The notes below the pieces were generated by a model. The model made no database searches, was not told the DNA's origin, and saw nothing but the letters and a program-made list of their open reading frames with translations. The translations under genes and the position numbers were made by a program. From the NCBI RefSeq assembly GCF_003057965.1, contig NZ_CP020921.1, forward strand, positions 879,001-943,000: 64,000 nucleotides of DNA, in the 5' to 3' direction. The DNA comes from Thermodesulfobium acidiphilum (GTDB taxonomy: Bacteria; Thermodesulfobiota; Thermodesulfobiia; Thermodesulfobiales; Thermodesulfobiaceae). Shown here piece by piece: positions 1 through 7,430 of the stretch (positions are counted from its first letter, which is position 1; each line of letters opens with the position of its first letter).

Positions 1-104
1 GTTGCCATAATCCAACCGTTCCAAATTGACCAAAGAAAATATACTACTGCATCAATCTGAACCTTTTGATCACCAATTTGAAGCCAATCTACTGGAAAGA
101 TCAT
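1..104 (-). CDS. N-terminal fragment of an unidentified protein, cut by window edge
   Basis: The start codon ATG (complement of 102-104) follows a strong ribosome-binding site, AGAAAGGAGGC, read on the minus strand at 110-118. The 34 visible codons begin MIFPVDWLQIG and then become hydrophobic and tryptophan-rich (YFLWSIWNGW), which suggests the first membrane segment of an integral membrane protein. The rest lies outside the window. I do not recognise the family from this fragment. The 149 bases between this gene and the end of rho are extremely AT-rich and hold no recognisable gene. Confidence 0.6.
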   Translation of the reverse strand, partial: MIFPVDWLQIGDQKVQIDAVVYFLWSIWNGWIMA

Positions 105-253
105 ATTGCCTCCTTTCTAAGATATATTTTACTTATAATGTATACTAATATATTAATCTCAGTAATTCAAGTATTATACTTGTATTTTTATATAATAATA
201 ATTTATCTTTCTATAAATAGAGTTTTATATAATTTATAAAACTAGTAAAGTTT

Positions 254-1858
254 TTAAAACTGTCCCCCTCTTTCATCTATCTTAGCTAAAAACTCTTTGT
301 TATTTTTAGTTTTCTTAATATATTCAAGAATTAATTCAGTAACGTCACTTCCTTCTCTTGAGGACAAAACTCTTCTTAAATGCCAAATTTTTCTTAATTC
401 TTCAGGTGTTAAGAGAAGTTCTTCCTTTCTAGTACTAGATTTCTTTAAATCTATTGCTGGGAAAATTCTTTTATCTGCAAGTTTTCTGTCTAATATCAAT
501 TCCCAGTTTCCTGTTCCTTTAAATTCTTCAAAAATGACGTCATCCATTCTGCTTCCTGTTTCCACAAGGCAAGTAGCTAAGATTGTAAGGCTTCCACCCT
601 GTTCCACACATCTTGCTGCACCGAAAAATCTCTTTGGTTTGTGTATAGCAGAAGCATCAATTCCACCTGAAAGAGTTCTACCGGTTGTTTGAATTGTGGT
701 ATTGTATGCTCTAGTTAACCTGGTAATAGAATCCATAAGTATAAGCACATCTTTACCAATCTCTACTAACCTTTTTGCTCTTTCAAGAGCTAGTTCAGAT
801 ATTCTTGTATGATTTTCTTGTTCTTCGTCAAAAGTCGAACTTATTACTTCACCTCTTACAGATCTCTTCCAATCAGTTACTTCTTCAGGTCGTTCATCAA
901 TTAAGACTACCATAAGATGAGTATCTGGATGATTAATTTCTATTGATTGTGCAATTTTTTTTAGAAGAGTAGTTTTACCAGCTTTTGGGGGCGCAACTAT
1001 TAATCCCCTTTGTCCCTTGCCTATTGGAGTAAAGAGATCGATAATTCTTGTCGATTCATCTTCTGATGAATTTTCTAATTTAAACCTTTTGTGAGGAAAA
1101 ACAGGCGTTAATGATTCGAAATGTTTTCTGTTCTTTAGTTCTTCTGGTAAAATATCGTTTATATGATCTATTTTTATTAAACTGTAATACCTCTCACTAT
1201 CTCTTGGTGGCCTAGTAAGCCCAGAAATTTCATCCCCCTGAAGAAGTTCAAATCTCCTTATTTGAGATGGAGCTACATAAATATCATTTGGTGATGGCTT
1301 ATAACCATTTACCCTTAAAAATCCGTATCCTTCCTGAGTGATATCGAGTATCCCACTTGATCTTACAAGATCATCTCTTTTGTCATCTCTAGGATATTGC
1401 CTATCTTTAAAGGTATAAAATTCTTTTTTTTGGAAAGTAGTGGCTTCTTTAACTTGAATGTTATTTTTATTGATCTCTTCTTGTGTTTTGGTAGGTTTTA
1501 CTTCTTCGGTAACTAATGCCTGTGTTTGTTCCTGATTTGTCGAAACAGCGTTTTCTTTTTTTCTCGTGCTCTTCAGTTCAATTTTTGCATCAGAAATTTT
1601 ATCAAGCAATGATTCTAAATTAGTGTTATTTAAAGGTGTTTCAATTTCACCTTTACTTTCACTCTTTATACTCTCTTTGGTTGACTTTGTTTTTTTATAC
1701 TCTTCTTCTTTGCCCTCAGTTTTCTTTATAGCGTTCAAGATTTTCTCAATTAATTCTGTTTTTTTCATAATGAAATAACCGGTGACTCCTACTTGTTTTG
1801 CAATTATTCTAAGCTCTTTTACAGATTTTTCATTTAATTCTTCGTTAGTAAATTTCAT
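254..1858 (-). CDS. rho: Transcription termination factor Rho
   Basis: Hexameric RNA-dependent ATPase that ends transcription of untranslated RNA. The 534-residue protein has an N-terminal helical Rho_N/SAP-like segment (about 1-45), a long lysine/glutamate-rich linker (about 45-150) not present in the short E. coli form, an RNA-binding cold-shock-type domain (about 165-235), then the ATPase core: Walker A APPKAGKTT, Walker B VLILMDSIT, and the conserved ETGSRMDD and STRKEE loops. The ATG is the only possible start because TAA and TGA lie in frame just upstream. The best Shine-Dalgarno (AGGAGG, 1896-1901) is about 37 nt from the ATG, far too distant for normal use, so the leader may be regulated (see findings). 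It is separated from hflX by about 70 nt. Confidence 0.97.
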   Translation of the reverse strand: MKFTNEELNEKSVKELRIIAKQVGVTGYFIMKKTELIEKILNAIKKTEGKEEEYKKTKSTKESIKSESKGEIETPLNNTNLESLLDKISDAKIELKSTRKKENAVSTNQEQTQALVTEEVKPTKTQEEINKNNIQVKEATTFQKKEFYTFKDRQYPRDDKRDDLVRSSGILDITQEGYGFLRVNGYKPSPNDIYVAPSQIRRFELLQGDEISGLTRPPRDSERYYSLIKIDHINDILPEELKNRKHFESLTPVFPHKRFKLENSSEDESTRIIDLFTPIGKGQRGLIVAPPKAGKTTLLKKIAQSIEINHPDTHLMVVLIDERPEEVTDWKRSVRGEVISSTFDEEQENHTRISELALERAKRLVEIGKDVLILMDSITRLTRAYNTTIQTTGRTLSGGIDASAIHKPKRFFGAARCVEQGGSLTILATCLVETGSRMDDVIFEEFKGTGNWELILDRKLADKRIFPAIDLKKSSTRKEELLLTPEELRKIWHLRRVLSSREGSDVTELILEYIKKTKNNKEFLAKIDERGGQF

Positions 1859-1930
1859 GGTGTTTTATCAAGACTTGGGGTTGTCCCTTGTCCTTCCTCC
1901 TTTCGTTTTTAAAATTAAGTTAAGTCAAAT

Positions 1931-3187
1931 TTAAATAATATAGTCATTTAAAAAGTCTGCATAGTCTTGAGGTATGTCTAAAGTAATTTTTACTCCAGAT
2001 GTAGACCATTCTTTTTCTAATATCTTTCCAGAAAAGTTCTTAATTAAATTAATAATTTTGGTTTTTTCATGGGGTAAAAAAATTTTAATTATTATTCTGT
2101 TTGGATATAAAAAATATTTTATTTTCGCTAGTAATTCATTAATTCCATAACCAGTTACAGCACTTATAAGACAATATGGTTTATATAATTGTGCAAGATC
2201 ATGAATGTTTGTTAAATTTGTACATTTATCAATTTTGTTAAAAACAAGAACACCTGGAATATCATTTGAATTTATTTCCTTGAGCACATCGTTAACACTT
2301 TTAATATCCTGTTTTATAATTTCAACAGGCTTTGAGGCATCCACAACATGTAATAGAAGGTCTGATTCACTAATTTGAGATAATGTAGCCTTGAAAGCTT
2401 CTACTAATCTATGAGGTAGTTTTCTTATAAACCCTACTGTGTCTGTAAGAAAAACTTTTGTATCATCATCAAACTTTATTATAGCAGTTTTTGTGTCAAG
2501 TGTAGAAAATAGCTGATCTTTTACTAAAACGTTTGAACTAGTTAAAATATTCATAAGAGTAGACTTCCCGGCATTCGTATAGCCTACTAAAGATATATTT
2601 GGAAAATTTGAAACATTTCTTCTCTTTTTTATAATTCTATTTCTCTTTTCAATCAACTTTATTTCATTCTTTAATTTACTAATTTTTAAACTTAACGCTC
2701 TTTTATCTATTTCCTTTTTTGTTTCGCCTGGCCCCCTAGTGCCTATTCCCCCACCTAATCTAGATAAAACTTGTCCCCATCCAGAGGTTTGAGATAATAA
2801 GTAGTTTAACCTTGCTAATTCTACTTGTAATTTACCTTGTTTTGTACTGGCTCTTTTAGCAAAGATTGAAATAATTAACAAACTCTTATCAACTAATTCA
2901 ACATCCCAAAAATCACTAAGAAACCTGAAAAAATGCGGATCTACTTCATCATCTATTATAACAGCTTCAATTTCATTTTCTAAGATTATTTTTTTTATCT
3001 CTTCAGCCTTGCCCTTACCAATAAAGAAACTTGAGTCTTTATTTTTTAATTTATATAAAATCGAAACTACTGGTTCAAAATTTGCTGTTAAACAAAGTGC
3101 CTTCGTTTCATCTAAGAAGTACTCTACATTTTCATTTGAATGATATGTTTCTAAAATTAATGCTCTTTTAGGCTTACTTTTTAACAA
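1931..3187 (-). CDS. hflX: GTPase HflX
   Basis: Ribosome-associated GTPase of the Obg-HflX superfamily, known in other bacteria to split stalled or heat-damaged 70S ribosomes. The 418-residue protein has the N-terminal HflX domain, a coiled linker with the glycine-rich LSRLGGGIGTRGPGE signature (about residues 140-160), and a G domain with G1 GYTNAGKST, G3 DTVGF and G4 NKID. The start appears to be TTG; it lies 5 nt after the dapL stop, so translation is probably coupled. No ATG is available nearby. Length is normal for the family. Confidence 0.95.
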   Translation of the reverse strand: MLKSKPKRALILETYHSNENVEYFLDETKALCLTANFEPVVSILYKLKNKDSSFFIGKGKAEEIKKIILENEIEAVIIDDEVDPHFFRFLSDFWDVELVDKSLLIISIFAKRASTKQGKLQVELARLNYLLSQTSGWGQVLSRLGGGIGTRGPGETKKEIDKRALSLKISKLKNEIKLIEKRNRIIKKRRNVSNFPNISLVGYTNAGKSTLMNILTSSNVLVKDQLFSTLDTKTAIIKFDDDTKVFLTDTVGFIRKLPHRLVEAFKATLSQISESDLLLHVVDASKPVEIIKQDIKSVNDVLKEINSNDIPGVLVFNKIDKCTNLTNIHDLAQLYKPYCLISAVTGYGINELLAKIKYFLYPNRIIIKIFLPHEKTKIINLIKNFSGKILEKEWSTSGVKITLDIPQDYADFLNDYII

Positions 3188-3192
3188 ATTTT

Positions 3193-4359
3193 TTAAAATT
3201 GTATACTTTTCGACTTCATTCTTTCAATAGCCTCTTTGATCCTATCTTCACTTACAGTAATAGCAAATCTAACATATTTATTCCCCTCTGAACCATAGCC
3301 GCTTCCAGGAGTAACTACAATATTTGTTTCTAATATTAATCTTTCTGTAAAGGATGAGGCATCAAAATCTTTTGGTGTTTTTACCCAAAGATAAAAAGAA
3401 CCTTTAGGAGGTTTTATATCTGATCCTAAACTTTTCAGACCGTTAACCAATAAATCTCTTCTTCTAACATAAATGTTATTCATTTTTGCTATGAAATTGG
3501 AATCATCCCTTAGCGCTACCTCAGATGCCTGTTGAATTGCAACGAAAAGTCCTGAATCAACATTTGTTTTTATAATACCCAAGGCTTTGATAGCCTCACT
3601 CGATCCTACAACAAAACCTACTCTCCATCCTGTCATATTGAACATTTTTGACAGGGAATGAAATTCAACACTTACTTCTTTTGCGCCATCAATCTGTAAC
3701 AAACTAGGGCTTACATAATTATCATAAGTCATCTCAGAATATGCCATATCATGGCAAATTAGAAAATCATATTTTTTAGCATAATAAACAGCTTTTTCAA
3801 AAAATTCGAGATTAGCTACAGCTCCAGTTGGATTATTTGGATAATTTAAAAATAAAATCTTTGTCTTTTCCAAAATTTCAACAGGTATTTTTTCAAACTC
3901 AGGTAAAAAATTATTTTCTTCGTTTATGGGCATAAAGTAAGGTGTTCCACCAGCAAGAATTGTTGCGACATTGTAAACTGGATAAGAAGGGTTTGGTACC
4001 AGTGTATAATCACCTTCATCAACAAAAGAAAAAGGAATATGTGCAATTCCTTCTTTAGAACCAATCAAGGCCATTACCTCTTTATCTGGATCCAGGCTAA
4101 CGTTAAACCTTTTTAAAAACCATTCGGAAATAGTCTTTCTAAAAGAGTAGGTTCCTTCATATGGTGGATATCTGTGATTTCTAGGGTCTTCAACAAATTC
4201 TTTCATTGCATTGACTACAAACATTGGGGTTGGTAAATCTGGATCACCTATACCAAAATCTATTAAGTCTCTACCTTCAGCTCTAAGTTTATTTTTCTTT
4301 TTATCAATTTCAGAAAATAGATAAGGTGGTACATTCTGTATTCTTTTCGCGGTTCTGAT
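3193..4359 (-). CDS. dapL: LL-diaminopimelate aminotransferase (DapL type)
   Basis: PLP-dependent fold-type I aminotransferase converting tetrahydrodipicolinate to LL-diaminopimelate for lysine and peptidoglycan synthesis. Family marks are GIGDPDLPTP near the N terminus, NPSYPVY, NYPNNPTGA, and the PLP lysine in EFHSLSKMFNMTGWRVG. An assignment as a broader aspartate-type aminotransferase is less likely but possible. The start is odd: an open frame runs back into the neighbouring tRNA-Gly gene, but no ATG, GTG or TTG occurs in frame between the tRNA and the conserved domain. The perfect Shine-Dalgarno GAGGAGG (complement of 4370-4376) sits 8 nt before ATC at 4357-4359, which matches the expected N terminus, so I place the start there (388 residues). 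Either AUC is the initiator or a base is wrong. Confidence 0.88.
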   Translation of the reverse strand: MRTAKRIQNVPPYLFSEIDKKKNKLRAEGRDLIDFGIGDPDLPTPMFVVNAMKEFVEDPRNHRYPPYEGTYSFRKTISEWFLKRFNVSLDPDKEVMALIGSKEGIAHIPFSFVDEGDYTLVPNPSYPVYNVATILAGGTPYFMPINEENNFLPEFEKIPVEILEKTKILFLNYPNNPTGAVANLEFFEKAVYYAKKYDFLICHDMAYSEMTYDNYVSPSLLQIDGAKEVSVEFHSLSKMFNMTGWRVGFVVGSSEAIKALGIIKTNVDSGLFVAIQQASEVALRDDSNFIAKMNNIYVRRRDLLVNGLKSLGSDIKPPKGSFYLWVKTPKDFDASSFTERLILETNIVVTPGSGYGSEGNKYVRFAITVSEDRIKEAIERMKSKSIQF

Positions 4360-4418
4360 TTTTAGTTCCTCCTCAATGAAGATATTTATTTTAATCCTAA
4401 GTTTATTTTTATAGAATA

Positions 4419-4493
4419 TGGAGCGGGAAATGGGATTCGAACCCACGACCCTCGCCTTGGCAAGGCGATGCTCTACCGCTGAGCTATTCCCGC
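4419..4493 (-). tRNA. tRNA-Gly (GCC), CCA encoded
   Basis: The minus strand folds as a full cloverleaf: acceptor GCGGGAA/TTCCCGC, D arm GCTC/GAGC, anticodon arm TCGCC-TTGCCAA-GGCGA with anticodon GCC, and T arm GTGGG-TTCGAAT-CCCAT, followed by discriminator T and an encoded CCA. It lies 12 nt downstream of tRNA-Leu and just upstream of dapL, so the three could share a transcript. Confidence 0.97.
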
Positions 4494-4505
4494 ATTTGCT
4501 TTTTC

Positions 4506-4589
4506 TGGTGGGCGAGAAGGGACTTGAACCCCCACGGTTTTATCCACCAGATCCTAAGTCTGGCGCGTCTGCCATTCCGCCACTCGCCC
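4506..4589 (-). tRNA. tRNA-Leu (TAG), CCA encoded
   Basis: Class II tRNA on the minus strand: acceptor GGGCGAG/CTCGCCC, anticodon arm CCAGA-CTTAGGA-TCTGG with anticodon TAG, a longer variable arm (TGGATAAAACCG), T loop TTCAAGT, then discriminator A and an encoded CCA. It is in tandem with tRNA-Gly, separated by a 12-nt spacer. Confidence 0.96.
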
Positions 4590-4655
4590 CAGTGACTATG
4601 ATGTATTATAGTTATAAATTTTTTTTTGTCAATTGTTTTTTAAGAAATTTCAAAA

Positions 4656-5525
4656 TTAATCGATAAAACATTTTATAATTTCTTCGTAATCACTATGTCT
4701 TCTATCTCTAAAAAAAGGCCATATTCTTCTTACTTTTTCACTTTGATCTAAATCAATGTTTACATATAATATTTGTTCTGTTTCTTTTGCCCTTTCTAGA
4801 TATTCTCCTTGAGGACCACAAACAAAACTATTACCCCAAAATCTTATTTTTTGCTTTTTGTTTGATTCTAGGCCTACTCTGTTAACCGATATTACTGGCA
4901 GCGAATTTGCAATTGCATGAGATCTTTGAATTGTGAGCCAGGAATCTAATTGTTTTTTTTGTTCTAATTTACTATCATTTGGATCAAATCCAATTGCTGT
5001 AGGATAAATTAGTATTTGCGCACCCTTAAGAGCCATAATTCTTGCAGCTTCTGGAAACCATTGATCCCAACAAATTAAAATCCCTATTTTTCCCAGACTA
5101 CATTTTATTGGCTCAAAACCAAGATCTCCCGGCGTAAAATAATATTTTTCAAAATAACCTGGATCGTCTGGGATATGCATCTTTCTATATTTCCCAGCTA
5201 TTTTTCCATCTTTATCAAAAAGTATTACACTGTTATGATATATGCCTTGAGACCTTTTCTCAAAATATGGAAAAACTATTGCAATGTTATTTTTGCGAGC
5301 AAAGTTTTGAAAATTCTTTAAAATATCTGAATTATCATCCAATGCAAGATCAAAGTTTTTTGGGTCATAGGATATACAAAAATATTTATTTAAAAACAGT
5401 TCTGAAAAAATTACAATGTCTGCACCATTTTTTTTTGCCTGTAATATTATTTTTTCAGATTGTAGGACGTTTTCATCAAATGTAAAGTTACAAATTTTTT
5501 GTACAATACAGACTCTAATTTTCAT
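4656..5525 (-). CDS. aguB: N-carbamoylputrescine amidase
   Basis: Nitrilase-superfamily amidohydrolase that converts N-carbamoylputrescine to putrescine, CO2 and ammonia. The 289-residue protein carries the family's Glu-Lys-Cys triad: Glu in FSELFLN (about residue 41), Lys in YRKMHIPDD (about 114), Cys in ILICWDQWFPEAAR (about 150). Assignment to the carbamoylputrescine branch rests on sequence flavour and on the upstream partner aguA, whose stop overlaps this start by 11 nt. The pair therefore forms a translationally coupled agmatine-to-putrescine route. Confidence 0.92.
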   Translation of the reverse strand: MKIRVCIVQKICNFTFDENVLQSEKIILQAKKNGADIVIFSELFLNKYFCISYDPKNFDLALDDNSDILKNFQNFARKNNIAIVFPYFEKRSQGIYHNSVILFDKDGKIAGKYRKMHIPDDPGYFEKYYFTPGDLGFEPIKCSLGKIGILICWDQWFPEAARIMALKGAQILIYPTAIGFDPNDSKLEQKKQLDSWLTIQRSHAIANSLPVISVNRVGLESNKKQKIRFWGNSFVCGPQGEYLERAKETEQILYVNIDLDQSEKVRRIWPFFRDRRHSDYEEIIKCFID

Positions 5526-6552
5526 TTTTTAAAACCTCTCTATTAAGAAAGCCATCTGGAATATTATTAGTAGCGCAGTGCAAAGCCCCACCTTGAGTAA
5601 TTAGTATTCTTGAATCAACTGGTATTACTTCTTTGTCAAAGAATATTTTTTCAAACACCTCTATAGCATTTTCGTCTTCTTTTGAATGATATATTGGAAC
5701 TAAAACTGCAGAATTAAATATTAAAAAATTAGTGTAAGTTGCAGGTAAATAATTTCCTTGTTTGTCTCTAACTTCTGGTAAAAATATTGGAATTAAATTA
5801 AAAGGCTTATTGTTACAATCTCTAAAATTAGTTAATTCTTTTTCCATCTGATTGAGCTCATTATAATATGGGTAATTTTTATTTAATGATTTTGAATAAA
5901 CTATAGTATCTTTATTTACAAATTTAGCTAACATATCAATATGAGAGTCAGTATGGTCCCCCATCAATTTTCCACTCTTTATCCATAGAATCTTTTTTTG
6001 CTCAAATATGTTTAGAAATAATTCTTCAATAGCCTCTTTAGAATATTGAGGATTTCTGTTTTCATTAAGCAGACAATTTTGTGTAGTTAAAATTATTCCA
6101 GCAGAATTGTGATCTATACTACCGCCTTCCAATACAAAGTTTATATCCTTTTTTATTACACGTTTATCAAAAATCCCAGATGAAAATAACTTGTTATTCA
6201 AATCGTTATCAAATTCAAAATTAAACTTATTGCCCCAACCGTTAAATTTAAAATTTAAGAAAATCAAATTATCATTCTTTTTAATAAAGATTGGCCCATT
6301 ATCTCTAATCCAGGTATCATTAGTTTTAGCTTTTAGGCAGACTAGATCTTTGTAGTTGAAGTTTAATTCATTTTCACAGCTCAAATCTTCAGGAATTATT
6401 AAAATTACTTTCCCAAATTTTATAATTTGATCTATCAAACTGTGGTAAAATAAGCGAATTTTTAGCAAATTTTTGTTCCAATCAGTTTTTTCATGTGGAT
6501 AAACAAGAATTAGTCCGTCTTGTTTTTCCCACTCTGCAATTAATGTACTCAA
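5515..6552 (-). CDS. aguA: Agmatine deiminase
   Basis: Member of the peptidyl-arginine deiminase fold that hydrolyses agmatine to N-carbamoylputrescine. Typical motifs are VLEGGSIDHN, GDHTDSHID and the C-terminal catalytic cysteine in GGALHCATNNIP. I choose the TTG start at 6550-6552: GGAGG lies 7 nt upstream of it, whereas the ATG seven codons earlier (6571-6573) would place that ribosome site inside the gene and has no site of its own. This gives 345 residues. First gene of a two-gene operon with aguB. Confidence 0.9.
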   Translation of the reverse strand: MSTLIAEWEKQDGLILVYPHEKTDWNKNLLKIRLFYHSLIDQIIKFGKVILIIPEDLSCENELNFNYKDLVCLKAKTNDTWIRDNGPIFIKKNDNLIFLNFKFNGWGNKFNFEFDNDLNNKLFSSGIFDKRVIKKDINFVLEGGSIDHNSAGIILTTQNCLLNENRNPQYSKEAIEELFLNIFEQKKILWIKSGKLMGDHTDSHIDMLAKFVNKDTIVYSKSLNKNYPYYNELNQMEKELTNFRDCNNKPFNLIPIFLPEVRDKQGNYLPATYTNFLIFNSAVLVPIYHSKEDENAIEVFEKIFFDKEVIPVDSRILITQGGALHCATNNIPDGFLNREVLKNEN

Positions 6553-6573
6553 AGATAAACCTCCAATTTTCAT

Positions 6574-6620
6574 ATATTATATAATATATAATTTTAACTT
6601 CTTTATATATAATTAATACT
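6574..6620. promoter_or_regulatory. Divergent promoter region, aguA / J-domain gene
   Basis: This 47-bp gap between divergent genes is almost pure A+T. On the plus strand a perfect TATAAT at 6608-6613 ends 7 nt before the ATG at 6621, and no Shine-Dalgarno is present, so transcription would begin at or next to the start codon (a leaderless mRNA). On the minus strand similar TATAAT-like boxes precede aguA. No convincing -35 boxes were identified. Confidence 0.4.
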
Positions 6621-7430
6621 ATGACAGATAAAAATAAGAAAATTAATAAAGATATGACTAAAGAAATTTCAGAACTTCAAACCCATGTTAATAAGTTACA
6701 ACATAAGCTTGAAAATTTAAAAAGTGAATACTATTCACTCAAAAACAAATTATCTTTATTTTCTAAAACATATCAGGAAAAAATAGGAAGATTATATATT
6801 GAATTAGATAAATTAAAAATTAAAATTACCAAACTCCAACTAGATAAAAATTTAAACAAATTAAATGATGACCTTATACACCAATATATTAGAACATCTT
6901 TAATTGAAGAAGAAATAAAACTAAATGAAATTGAAGAGAAAATTTTTTATAATCTAAAGGAAGAAAAGAATAATGAAGAATTTCAAGAAAATTTAGATTG
7001 TGAAGTAGATGATAAAATAAAAATTTTTTACAGAAAACTTGCTTCAAAATTTCATCCTGATAAAGCAAAAGGTGAAGAGGAAAAAATATTGTTTCATAAT
7101 TTAATGTCAGAAATTAATTTAGCATATAATCAAGGTGATTTAAAAAAATTACAGGAATTAGCTGATTCTTTAATTAACGAATTTGATAATTCTTTAATTT
7201 CTCAAATTAAAATTTTAAAGAAGAGGATAATAACTTTAAGCAAAGAAATTGATGAAATTACTTTTAAGATTCATGAGCTAAAAAGTTTAAGCATATATAC
7301 GTTATATGTTAAGGTTGTAGAAGCAAAAGAGTATGGTATTGATCTGCTGTCACAAATTGAATCATCAATTTTAGCAGAAATAGAAAAATATAATAAAAAA
7401 TACAAAGATTTTAGAAAAATTGAGCTATGA
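6621..7430 (+). CDS. Coiled-coil protein with central J-domain-like segment
   Basis: The 269-residue protein is highly charged. Residues about 5-120 and 190-260 look like long coiled coils (heptad leucine/isoleucine with lysine and glutamate). Between them, at about residues 130-180, is YRKLASKFHPDKAKGEEE..., which contains the HPD tripeptide flanked by helices in the arrangement of a DnaJ J-domain helix II/III; this would predict contact with DnaK. The usual glycine-rich and zinc domains are absent. The gene overlaps the WD40-like gene by ATGA, so both proteins are probably made together. No signal peptide. Function beyond a chaperone-recruiting scaffold is unknown. Confidence 0.7.
   Translation: MTDKNKKINKDMTKEISELQTHVNKLQHKLENLKSEYYSLKNKLSLFSKTYQEKIGRLYIELDKLKIKITKLQLDKNLNKLNDDLIHQYIRTSLIEEEIKLNEIEEKIFYNLKEEKNNEEFQENLDCEVDDKIKIFYRKLASKFHPDKAKGEEEKILFHNLMSEINLAYNQGDLKKLQELADSLINEFDNSLISQIKILKKRIITLSKEIDEITFKIHELKSLSIYTLYVKVVEAKEYGIDLLSQIESSILAEIEKYNKKYKDFRKIEL

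Noticed and set aside
4360-4446. N-terminal extension of dapL (MGSNPISRS...)
   Set aside because: It runs into the tRNA-Gly gene and is separated from the conserved domain by sequence with a ribosome site in the middle; not a natural protein start.
4418-4666. Open frame on the plus strand across the two tRNA genes
   Set aside because: It reads through tRNA-Gly and tRNA-Leu on the wrong strand and produces the familiar false MGFEPTT-type translation of antisense tRNA.
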